Shown here piece by piece: positions 7,468 to 14,599 of a stretch of 24,211 nucleotides of DNA. Within the stretch, counting starts at the first letter, position 1; every line of letters begins with the position of its first letter. The position numbers were made by a program, and so were the translations under genes. The notes beneath the pieces were generated by a model, which was given only the letters and a program-made list of their open reading frames with translations, had not been told where the DNA came from and did no database searches. The stretch is from NCBI GenBank assembly GCA_964607765.1, contig CAZSNT010000154.1, positions 1 to 24,211 on the forward strand, given 5' to 3'. This DNA is from CAZSNT01 sp964607765 (GTDB taxonomy: Bacteria > Verrucomicrobiota > Lentisphaeria > Oligosphaerales > JABHEG01).

Positions 7468-9344
7468 CTGTCATTCTGTCAGCGGCCGACCTGCGTCTGG
7501 AGATCGCGGGCACTGTGCTGCTCGAGACCGGGACCTTCACTATCCACGAAGGCGAGCGGTTTGGATTGGTCGGACGCAACGGGTCGGGCAAGTCGACCCT
7601 GATGAAGATCCTGGCCGATGCCGAGTCGCCGGCCGCAGGCTCCGTGACGCGGCGCCGGGGTCTCTCCGTCGGGTACCTGCCGCAGGAGGCACAGTTCCCG
7701 GACCGCATGACGTTGCGCGAGTGCATCCTGGACGGCGCGGGTGAGGTGACCAGGATGCTGCGGCGCTACGAGAGCACGGCGTTGGGCTCACGCGAGCACA
7801 CGGAGCTGGAGGCTGCCTTGACCGCGTGCGACGGCTGGGCGCTGGAGCGGCGCCTTGAACAGCTGAGTACGGCGGTCAAGACGCCGCCCCTGGACCGCAC
7901 AGTCGGGACAGTCTCCGGCGGCGAACTGCGCCGCACCGTGCTGTGTCGTGCCCTGATCGGACAACCTGACCTGCTGCTGCTCGACGAACCGACAAATCAC
8001 CTGGACACGGAGTCGATCGAGTGGCTTGAAGAGTACCTGCTGCGGTCGCGCAGCACACTGCTGTTCGTGACGCACGACCGCTATTTCCTGGATCGCCTGG
8101 CAACGCGGATGCTGGAACTGGACCGGCGCGAGATCCACCGCTACGACGGCAACTACACCGCGTACCTGCGCGGCAAAGCGGCGCGGGAACAGGAGTCGCT
8201 GTTGCGTGAGGCGCGCCGGCAACAGTTCCTGCGCCGTGAGATTGACTGGATCCGGCGTGCGCCAAAGGCGCGCGGCACCAAAGCGCAGAGCCGCGTCCAG
8301 CGCCTCAACGAAGCAGCGAACCAGGAAGCCTACGCCCGGGACACGGACGTTGACATCATCATCCCGCCGGCGCCGCGCCTGGCGCAGCGTGTGGTGGAGT
8401 TGCACAACGCAGGGCTGCAGCTTGGCGGCACGTGGCTGTTCCGCGGCTTGGACTTGGAACTGCAGGCCGGGCAACGGCTGGGGATCATCGGTCCGAACGG
8501 TATGGGCAAGACGAGCCTGCTGCGTCTCATTCTCGGCGAACTGCGACCGACAGAGGGCAGGATCCGGGTCGGTGTGAAGACCGAGTTCAGCTACGCGGAT
8601 CAGCGCCGCGAGATGCTCAACAACGAAAAGACCGTGTTCGACGAGGTCGGCGAAGGCAAGGACTTCGTGCAACTCGGCACGGTCCGACTCAACCTGTGGT
8701 CGTACCTCGCCCGTTACCTGTTCACGGACGAGGAGATCCGCACACGCGTCGGGCAGCTTTCCGGCGGCGAGCGGAATCGTGTGCTGCTGGCACGGATCCT
8801 GAAGCGCGGCGGCAACGTGCTGATGCTCGACGAGCCCACGAACGACCTGGACCTGAGTACGCTCCGCGTTCTGGAAGAGTCGCTCACCCTGTTCACGGGC
8901 TGTGTGCTGGTCGTCAGCCACGACCGCTACTTCCTCAATCGCGTCTGTACGGGGATACTGGCATTCGAAGGCAACGGGCGGGTGGTGTACCAGGAGGGCG
9001 ATTACGACTACTACCGGCAGAAGCTGCAGGCACGACAGAACGCAGTCGCTGCCACTGCCGCACCGACGCCGAAACGCGAATGGAAGCCGCGCGACACGGT
9101 GCGGAAGCTGAAGTGGAAGGAAGAGCGCGAATTGGAGGGGATGGAGGAGCGGATTTTGGCCGCGGAATCTGAAGTGGAACGGCTTGAAGGGCTTTTCTCG
9201 ACGCCGGACTTCTTCGAGAAGCACGGGGCACGCACGGCCGAGCTAACCGCCGAACTGGAGCAGGCCCGGGCACACATCAGCCAGCTCTACGATCGCTGGG
9301 AGGAACTCGAACGCATCAAAGCAGGGGAAGTAACCGAACCGTGA
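7455..9344 (+). CDS. ABC-F family ATPase, Uup-like
   Basis: This 629-residue protein has two ABC ATPase domains and no membrane segment, the ABC-F layout. Domain 1 has Walker A GRNGSGKST (residues 40-48), signature SGGELRR and Walker B LLLLDEPTNHLD. The interdomain linker carries KARGTKAQSRVQR (around 270-282), as in Uup/EttA relatives. Domain 2 has Walker A GPNGMGKTS (about 346), signature LSGGERNR and Walker B VLMLDEPTNDLD. A charged coiled-coil tail follows (residues ~545-625), the feature that separates Uup from EttA. ABC-F proteins act on the ribosome to relieve stalling; Uup also binds DNA and affects transposon excision in E. coli. The ATG at 7455 is chosen because the protein begins there with a normal strand (PVILSAADLRL); the open frame upstream to 7317 looks non-coding. 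Confidence 0.92.
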   Translation: MEPTPVILSAADLRLEIAGTVLLETGTFTIHEGERFGLVGRNGSGKSTLMKILADAESPAAGSVTRRRGLSVGYLPQEAQFPDRMTLRECILDGAGEVTRMLRRYESTALGSREHTELEAALTACDGWALERRLEQLSTAVKTPPLDRTVGTVSGGELRRTVLCRALIGQPDLLLLDEPTNHLDTESIEWLEEYLLRSRSTLLFVTHDRYFLDRLATRMLELDRREIHRYDGNYTAYLRGKAAREQESLLREARRQQFLRREIDWIRRAPKARGTKAQSRVQRLNEAANQEAYARDTDVDIIIPPAPRLAQRVVELHNAGLQLGGTWLFRGLDLELQAGQRLGIIGPNGMGKTSLLRLILGELRPTEGRIRVGVKTEFSYADQRREMLNNEKTVFDEVGEGKDFVQLGTVRLNLWSYLARYLFTDEEIRTRVGQLSGGERNRVLLARILKRGGNVLMLDEPTNDLDLSTLRVLEESLTLFTGCVLVVSHDRYFLNRVCTGILAFEGNGRVVYQEGDYDYYRQKLQARQNAVAATAAPTPKREWKPRDTVRKLKWKEERELEGMEERILAAESEVERLEGLFSTPDFFEKHGARTAELTAELEQARAHISQLYDRWEELERIKAGEVTEP

Positions 9345-9432
9345 TCCTGTCGTCTGCGGCGGAGGGGCAAGGGCGGAGTGTGGATTGAGGGGGACACCGC
9401 ACCGTTTGCCGAGCCGGAGCCTGCGCTGACTC

Positions 9433-10296
9433 TCACAGGAGTTCCGGCAGTCGCCGTAACGCATCGCCGACAGGCAACGCCGTTATCGCATCGAGATGGA
9501 CGGGATGATCGCCGCCATACAGCACGTAGCCGACGGCTGTGGGGTAGTCGTTGAGGAACGTACGCAGGCCGCGCAGGTCGTGGCCGCTGAGACTCCGTTT
9601 ACGCTTCACCTCGATCGCCACAATCCCCCGTGCACCGTAGAGCACGAAGTCGATCTCCATCCCCCCTGGCGTCCGCCAGAAATACAGGTCGTACCCCAGG
9701 CCCAAGTTCTCGTTCGTGGCCCTGAGTTCCTGAAATACCAGCGTTTCCAGAGCGGCGCCATCGATCTGCGCCGGCTCATCCAGCGGACCAGCCGGCCGAA
9801 TCGCCCGGTAAACGCCAACATCGAACACGTAGAACTTGGGATGAGCCACAGTCAGCCGCTTTGCCCGTTTGGCAAACGCAGGGAGTCGGAAGCCGATCAA
9901 CAGATCCTCCAGAATACGGAAGTAGTTCTCGACCGTCTTGCGCTTCACCGCACACTCACGTGCCACCTCGGACAGGTTCAGGACCTGCCCCTGCGAGAAG
10001 CTCGCAGCTTCGAGGAAGCGAGCAAAGGCGCCTGCCTGCCTGGCCAGGCCCTCCGCCGCTACTTCCTCCCGTAGGTACGTCTCCACATAGCTCGCCAGAT
10101 ACCCCTCGGGGTCAACGCCCCTGGACGTGTCATAGAGCGTAGGGAGCATGCCGTAGCTGATTGCCTTCTCCAAGCAGAAGTCATTCCCCAACTCGACTGC
10201 TGTTAACGGGTGGAACGTCGCAGTCAAGGCCCCTGGACGTGTCATAGAGCGTAGGGAGCATGCCGTAGCTGATTGCCTTCTCCAAGCAGAAGTCAT
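9433..10296 (-). pseudogene. C-terminal part of a broken AAA_14/DUF4143 ATPase
   Basis: Downstream half of an ATPase split by the 112-bp tandem duplication. From GMLPTLYDTSRG onward it matches the intact paralogue at 13246-14409 along its whole length: YVETYLREEV, FARFLEAASFSQGQVLNLS, ECAVKRKTVENYFRILEDL, HPKFYVFDVGVYRAIRPAGP and GMEIDFVLYG...VAIEVKRK. The last pair (E-D...E-x-K) is the restriction-endonuclease-like core of DUF4143. The first 27 or so residues of the open frame (MTSAWRRQSATACSL...) are an out-of-frame reading of the second duplicate copy and not part of the protein. It ends at 9433, convergent with the ABC-F gene. Confidence 0.75.
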
Positions 10297-10340
10297 TCCC
10301 CAACTCGACTGCTGTTAACGGGTGGAACGTCGCAGTCAAG
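10117..10340. repeat. Exact 112-bp tandem duplication
   Basis: Bases 10117-10228 are repeated without change at 10229-10340, and GCCC recurs at the third boundary (10341-10344), so the junctions share 4 bases of microhomology. Since 112 is not a multiple of three, the duplication shifts the frame of the ATPase. Removing one copy joins 10687 to 9433 into one open frame of 380 residues. Confidence 0.95.
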
Positions 10341-10687
10341 GCCCGGCCAGCCAGCAGATTCGCGCCGCCGCGCCGTAGTTTGCGCGGACTGCTGCCGGTC
10401 ATAAGAAAACGGAGCCTGCGCTGTTCGATGAGGCGATGGACCTCATTGAGCAGTTCGGGAACGCGTTGGATTTCGTCAATGATGACCGGCTCGGCGCATC
10501 CTGCAGGTATGTGGTCGGCGAGGCGTTGCGGGTCGGCCAGGAGGCGTGTTGCCGTTCGTGCCTCCAGCAGGTCGATGTACACCGCTGTGGGGAATGCGTG
10601 CTGGAGCCAGTAGGTCTTGCCGGTCCCCCTCGGACCGAACACAAACCAACTCACTGCTGCGTCGAGAGTCTTTGTTCTGGCGTACAT
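10181..10687 (-). pseudogene. N-terminal part of a broken AAA_14/DUF4143 ATPase
   Basis: Upstream half of the split gene. It carries Walker A GPRGTGKT (residues 18-25), Walker B PVIIDEIQRVPELL, and sensor region FLMTGSSPRKLRRGG, then GRALTATFHPLTAVELG and on to YDTSRG. Past that point the second copy of the duplication is read out of frame (LDCDVPPVNSSRVGE) and hits a stop at 10181-10183. Residue for residue it parallels the intact paralogue at 13246-14409. The ATG at 10687 begins MYARTKTLDAA, the normal N-terminus for this family. The truncated product keeps the nucleotide-binding site but loses DUF4143. Confidence 0.75.
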
Positions 10688-10721
10688 ATTGCCAATATAG
10701 CCAGGTTTATGGCGCCTTCAA
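10685..10721 (-). promoter_or_regulatory. Promoter-like sequence with palindrome over the ATPase start
   Basis: On the minus strand TTGAAG (10716-10721), a 16-bp spacer and TATATT (10694-10699) resemble -35 and -10 boxes. The perfect palindrome ATATTG-C-CAATAT (10686-10698) covers the -10 box and runs into the ATG at 10685-10687. Transcription would begin near the A of the start codon, giving a leaderless message. Confidence 0.4.
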
Positions 10722-10746
10722 TGCCATTCTGGAGGACTTTCCTCTC

Positions 10747-12102
10747 TCAGGATGGGAATGGGGAGCGCCGGGGCTCAAGAAAAACGCAGCCGCGAGCGGT
10801 GAGCGTCTGGCGCAGGCGTGCACCGTCGATGTCCTGGGGGTCGCAGCCCTGAGCAACGGCCCACGCGGCGGCCAGTCCGGCGGCCTGGCCTGTGGCCATC
10901 ATGCTGCCGGTCACCCGGTACGAGGCGTGCGCGTAGTGGTCGCCGCTGATGCAGCGCCCGGCCAGCAGCAGCCCACGCACGTCGCGCGGCACCAGGCTGC
11001 GATACGGGATCTCGTAAGGCCGCATTTTCACCCCACTCGCTCGGTCGGCGTCCGTGCCTCTGTGGATATCCACGCCGAAGCTCACGGCGCACACGGCGTC
11101 CGGAAAACGCCGGCCCGCAGCCAGGTCGTCTCGGGAGACTCGGTAGAGGCCGGTCACGCGCCGGCTTTCCCGTAACCCGATGCTGGGCGCGGTCTGAGTG
11201 ATCTGCACGGCGCTGAACTCAGGCAGCGTGCGCAGCAATCGGGTCAGCTCATGGGCCTGGTGTCGCATTTCGACAGTGCCGCGGGTCAGGTCGGCGGGAT
11301 CGAGCGGATTGAGCCGGTAGACATGGGTTGCCTGCACCGCGCCGCCCATACCGCCGGGCAGCGTGATGACGTACGGCGCCGCGTTGTAGCGCGGGAACGG
11401 CAACTCGAACTCGCTACCCGAGTCGGCGAGCGCGGCCGCGAGTCGATCGTAGAGCGCGCGGCTGTCGCGCTGCCGCAGCCCGTTCAAGGGGCGGATCTCG
11501 AACATCAGCGTCATGGGCTGGACCATGCCGTCGTAGGGGCTGCCAAACGCGAACTCGCATCCGGCACGGGCCGCAATATCGCCGTCGCCGGTGGCATCGA
11601 TCACCACGTCGGCCAGGATCGCTTCCCGCCCGGCTTTGGACTCGATGACCACGCCCTTCACCTGGTCTCCGACGCGCACGGCATCCACGCCCAGCGTGTA
11701 GTACAGAAGCTCAACGCCCGCCTCAACGAGCATCTGTTCGAGCGTGAGCTTCATCACTTCCGGGCTGAAACAGTAGTCGTTGACCCAGATCTCCCACGCT
11801 CCCGCCTGTTCGAGACGCTCGAGCAGATCGGCGACGATGAACCCCTTGCCTTTCGGTTCGAAGAAGGGATTGACCAACCCAGCGGTCCACATCCCGCCCG
11901 GCATGGCCCAGCGCTCGAGCAGCATCACGTCCGCGCCTTCACGTGCCGCGGCCAGGGCCGCGCCGACCCCGGCCGGACCCGCGCCGCACACCAGCACATT
12001 GCAGCGGCGCCGGACCGGCACGTCGCGCGGCGCCTCGCGCACGTGGGTATCCGTCATCCCGAACGTGTGCGGAACAAGCTGTTCGACGCGTTCATGGTCC
12101 AT
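10747..12102 (-). CDS. FAD-dependent oxidoreductase (FAD_oxidored family)
   Basis: The 451-residue protein has an N-terminal Rossmann fold, CNVLVCGAGPAGVGAALAAA (residues 34-53), with the ribose-binding acid in VMLLERWAMPGG. The middle has DVVIDATGDGDIAARAG, typical of PF12831, and the C-terminus has RGLLLAGRCISGDHYAHASY followed by VTGSMMATGQAAGLAAAWA. No signal peptide is seen, so it is cytoplasmic, unlike its larger relative at 3999-6779. It may begin at 12102 (ATG one base after the toxin stop) or at the in-frame ATG at 12057. The tight spacing to the toxin-antitoxin pair suggests a shared message. The substrate is unknown. Confidence 0.85.
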   Translation of the reverse strand: MDHERVEQLVPHTFGMTDTHVREAPRDVPVRRRCNVLVCGAGPAGVGAALAAAREGADVMLLERWAMPGGMWTAGLVNPFFEPKGKGFIVADLLERLEQAGAWEIWVNDYCFSPEVMKLTLEQMLVEAGVELLYYTLGVDAVRVGDQVKGVVIESKAGREAILADVVIDATGDGDIAARAGCEFAFGSPYDGMVQPMTLMFEIRPLNGLRQRDSRALYDRLAAALADSGSEFELPFPRYNAAPYVITLPGGMGGAVQATHVYRLNPLDPADLTRGTVEMRHQAHELTRLLRTLPEFSAVQITQTAPSIGLRESRRVTGLYRVSRDDLAAGRRFPDAVCAVSFGVDIHRGTDADRASGVKMRPYEIPYRSLVPRDVRGLLLAGRCISGDHYAHASYRVTGSMMATGQAAGLAAAWAVAQGCDPQDIDGARLRQTLTARGCVFLEPRRSPFPS

Positions 12103-12103
12103 G

Positions 12104-12514
12104 CTACACCCCCCAGTCTTCCACCGCCACGCCGGGAATGCCTGTCAGATGCCGGACGTTGAGTGTGGCCACGATGAGGCCGTGTACCTTGGCAGTGGCA
12201 GCGATCAGCAAGTCGAAGTCGGAACGGGGCTCACCGGCGCGCCAAAGCCTGCTCTTCAGCTTGGCGTAGGTGGCGACAACACGAGAGTCGACAGGGAGCA
12301 CAGGGAGGCGCCCCTTCAGGTAGTGCCCGTATTCGAGCCAGAGCCGGTCGGACTGCTTGCACTCCAACCCGAAGAGCACCTCAGCTTCGCAAATGACCGA
12401 GATACAGAGCGCTTCATCACCGAGCTCGCGCCAGCGGCGCACAACCGCCCCAACAGGTTTCGGCCGCAGACGTTGACAATACACGGATGTGTCCAGAAGA
12501 TGTGTCACAGCCAT
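12104..12514 (-). CDS. vapC: PIN-domain ribonuclease toxin (VapC/FitB-like)
   Basis: This 136-residue protein is a PIN domain of normal VapC length. The acidic catalytic set is visible: D8 in HLLDTSVYCQRLRP, E45 in SVICEAEVLFGLE (matching the glutamate of AELRLG in FitB) and D101 in SDFDLLIAATAKVHG, with TLNVRHLTGIPGVAVEDW at the end. VapC toxins cleave RNA, often tRNA or rRNA, and are held inactive by the partner antitoxin. It starts 7 bases after the antitoxin stop, and its own stop is one base before the FAD oxidoreductase start. Confidence 0.88.
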   Translation of the reverse strand: MAVTHLLDTSVYCQRLRPKPVGAVVRRWRELGDEALCISVICEAEVLFGLECKQSDRLWLEYGHYLKGRLPVLPVDSRVVATYAKLKSRLWRAGEPRSDFDLLIAATAKVHGLIVATLNVRHLTGIPGVAVEDWGV

Positions 12515-12521
12515 GGGATGC

Positions 12522-12791
12522 TCAGTCCAGGGGATTGTGGTCGTAGCTGACGGTGTCGATCGAGCGCTCGCGAAAGGGCAGTTCCTCTGTCAACGGCCCG
12601 TACTCGGTTTCGCTGGCCTCGCGGGTTTCCCAGATGGCGGAATGGCCTTCACGGGAGTCTCTGCTGACCGGCTCGATTCGCACGAGCGGGGCGCCCCGGC
12701 GCGTGACCAGCACAGGTTCGCCCGTGTCTGCCACTTTCCGGCAGATCTCGGACAGTTTCGTCTTCGCCTCGAATAGTCCAACGGTTCTCAT
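12522..12791 (-). CDS. Phd/YefM-type antitoxin
   Basis: The 89-residue protein begins MRTVGLFEAKTKLSEICRKV and continues GEPVLVTRRGAPLVRIEP, the N-terminal DNA-binding fold of Phd/YefM antitoxins. A charged C-terminal tail (ETEYGPLTEELPFRERSIDT) is the part that normally wraps the toxin. It precedes the PIN toxin in the usual antitoxin-first order. Members repress their own operon by binding palindromes in the promoter, and a fitting palindrome lies upstream at 12814-12823. Confidence 0.88.
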   Translation of the reverse strand: MRTVGLFEAKTKLSEICRKVADTGEPVLVTRRGAPLVRIEPVSRDSREGHSAIWETREASETEYGPLTEELPFRERSIDTVSYDHNPLD

Positions 12792-12802
12792 AACCTACTT
12801 CT

Positions 12803-12831
12803 AACATACCAGTCAACTAGTTGGTCTGCAA
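12803..12831 (-). promoter_or_regulatory. Toxin-antitoxin promoter with central palindrome
   Basis: On the minus strand TTGCAG (12826-12831), a 17-bp spacer and TATGTT (12803-12808) resemble a sigma-70 promoter. The perfect palindrome CAACTAGTTG (12814-12823) sits between the boxes, where a repressor such as the Phd-type antitoxin would block polymerase. The predicted transcript start is only about 5 bases from the antitoxin ATG. Confidence 0.45.
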
Positions 12832-12884
12832 TCCGCCACAGCTAACGGAGGAACCGGGCAGTTACGTGAGGCATCCGCCCGTAG

Positions 12885-12904
12885 CCCGGCTCTCCCGAGC
12901 CGGG
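12885..12904. repeat. REP-like perfect hairpin
   Basis: CCCGGCTC-TCCC-GAGCCGGG is a perfect 8-bp stem with a 4-base loop, in the gene-poor stretch between the antitoxin promoter and the remnant at 12906. It has the same build (GC-rich stem, 4-base loop) as the palindromes at 3725-3740 but a different sequence. Confidence 0.6.
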
Positions 12905-12905
12905 G

Positions 12906-13112
12906 GTGATGCCGTGCCTCCGGATAGAGCGGAACGACAAGGACACCCGCTACAAGGCGGAGGGCCCGACGGATCGCGACGGGCGATTCCGCTTCTCCAA
13001 CCTGCATCCGGGCAATTACGACTTGCGCTGTCAGCAGTTCGTCAGTCGCGAGGGAGCCCCTTCGTTCCAGGCAGGGCAGGAAGCGCCCATGACCTGGCGG
13101 GTCAAACGCTGA
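12906..13112 (+). pseudogene. Fragment of a carboxypeptidase-regulatory-like domain
   Basis: A 68-residue forward frame contains RYKAEGPTDRDGRFRFSN followed by LHPGNYDLRCQ, the strand-turn-strand signature of the transthyretin-like carboxypeptidase regulatory domain (T-D-x-D-G-x-F-x-F-x-N-L-x-P-G-x-Y-x-L). That domain normally sits inside large secreted or sensor proteins. Here it has neither a signal peptide nor further domains, and it begins at the REP-like hairpin. It is most likely the remains of a larger gene. From 13113 to 13245 nothing coding is evident. Confidence 0.45.
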
Positions 13113-13245
13113 TCTCGTGCAGCCGTCAGACGCCATCGGCAGGCAGGGAGACGCCCTGTGGTGCTTGCGGGAAGCCATCTGCCTGGTTCTGCAACGGTGG
13201 TGTGGAAGTGCGGCCAGCAGACGTGTCAGGACCACTCCCCGTTGG

Positions 13246-14409
13246 CTATGCAGTTCCCCCCGGCAGCGGACCGCCCGGGACGAGATTGCGCAGGAACTGA
13301 TCGCACGGCAGGCAGGGGATGCCGTCCACGCGGAGCGCCTCGTTGCCGCGGTAAAGGAAGAGGGGGGTCACTCCCGGGTAGTCCTTGCGGAAGGTACGCA
13401 GACCGCGGAGGTCGGAACGCTGGAAGTTTGCTGCGCATTTGACCTCGATCGCGTGGAAGCAATCCTCGCCGTAAATCACGAAGTCCACCTCCGATCCGGC
13501 TCGCGTGCGCCAGTAGAACAGTTCCGCGTCAGCTTTGCCGTAGGCAAGCCAGGCCCGCAAGTGCTGCGCCACCAACCCCTCGAGAGCCGCCCCCTCGATG
13601 TCGCCGCTGCGGTCGAGCGGGCCGGCGGGCCGGAGAGAGCGGAATATGCCGACGTCGAAGTAGTAGAACTTGGGATGCACGACCACGCTACGACGGGCCC
13701 GCTTGCTGAATACCGGCAACTGGAACCCCAGGAGCAGATCCTCCAGCACGCCCATGAAACCCGCCACGGTGCTGCGTTCCACATGGCACTCCCGCGCGAT
13801 GTTGCTGAGATTAACCACCTGCCCGTGGGAAAAACTGGCGGCCTCGAGGAATCGCGCGAAGTCGGAGAGTTTCCGGACGAGCCCCTCCAACTGGACTTCT
13901 TCACGCAGGTAGACTCCCACGTAGGCGGCAAGAGCTTCCCCCGGCGAGACGGCCTCCCTGACGATCGGGACCATGCCCAGGGCGAGGGCATCGTCGATGT
14001 CAAATGCATCCCCCAACTCCGCGGCCATGAAGGGGTGCATCTCCCGCCACAGGGCCCGCCCCGCCATCAGATCGACCCCGCCCCGCCGCAGTTTCCGGGC
14101 GCTGGACCCCGTCAAGACGAAACGCCAGCCGCGGTGTTCCTCGATGAGACCGTGTACGACCGAGAGCAGTTCGGGAGCCTTTTGCACCTCATCAATAATG
14201 AAAGTCTGCCCCTCAGCTTGCTGATGCACGAGCTGACGCAACCGTTCGGGCCGAGCCAGGTACTGACGAAGCTGGTCGGGCCGAAGCAGATCGATCAGCA
14301 CGGCCTGCGGATACTGCTCGCGGCACCAGGTTGATTTGCCTGTCCCTCGTGGCCCGAACAGGAAGTAGCTCTGAGCCGGCGGATCAAAACTTCGCGGTTT
14401 AAATATCAT
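13246..14409 (-). CDS. AAA_14/DUF4143 ATPase (intact)
   Basis: The 387-residue protein has an AAA+ ATPase domain: Walker A GPRGTGKS (residues 19-26), Walker B FIIDEVQK (D73, E74) and sensor FVLTGSSARKLRRGG. A middle winged-helix-like region follows (FSHGQVVNLSNIARECHVE), and a C-terminal DUF4143 domain has the endonuclease-like pair EVDFVIYG...HAIEVK. The family is very common, spreads horizontally and has no settled function. The protein parallels the broken copy at 9433-10687 along its length and has the same orientation. The ATG at 14409 begins MIFKPRSF, a normal start. No Shine-Dalgarno sequence lies close to it. Confidence 0.88.
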   Translation of the reverse strand: MIFKPRSFDPPAQSYFLFGPRGTGKSTWCREQYPQAVLIDLLRPDQLRQYLARPERLRQLVHQQAEGQTFIIDEVQKAPELLSVVHGLIEEHRGWRFVLTGSSARKLRRGGVDLMAGRALWREMHPFMAAELGDAFDIDDALALGMVPIVREAVSPGEALAAYVGVYLREEVQLEGLVRKLSDFARFLEAASFSHGQVVNLSNIARECHVERSTVAGFMGVLEDLLLGFQLPVFSKRARRSVVVHPKFYYFDVGIFRSLRPAGPLDRSGDIEGAALEGLVAQHLRAWLAYGKADAELFYWRTRAGSEVDFVIYGEDCFHAIEVKCAANFQRSDLRGLRTFRKDYPGVTPLFLYRGNEALRVDGIPCLPCDQFLRNLVPGGPLPGGTA

Positions 14410-14480
14410 TTTGCGACGTTTTTTGCGATTTGCGATCCTATTATTTCAGATAAACATACGCCCCGCAACCGTGAAGTCAA
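14407..14480 (-). promoter_or_regulatory. Promoter and CGCAAA-repeat leader of the AAA_14 gene
   Basis: On the minus strand TTGACT (14475-14480), a 16-bp spacer and TATGTT (14453-14458) form a good sigma-70-like promoter. The leader between about 14446 and the ATG carries three copies of CGCAAA in ATCGCAAATCGCAAAAAACG plus TCGCAAA immediately before the ATG. These may be operator repeats. Confidence 0.45.
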
Positions 14481-14599
14481 CGTGTAACTGGGCAGGCGCT
14501 CAGGAGAGAACGGCGCTGTGCAGGCAGAGGGAGGCGCCTCGGCATCGAGACCGGGAGTGGGAGCGGCGTCAGATGGCACGAGGCCACCCGGCGTGGCGC

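Noticed and set aside
7788..9224. 478-residue open frame on the minus strand
   Set aside because: Antisense of the ABC-F gene, which has all Walker and signature motifs; the reverse reading is compositionally odd.
12813..13235. 140-residue minus frame as an extra gene
   Set aside because: It covers the REP-like hairpin and lies opposite the recognisable domain fragment; no motif is visible.
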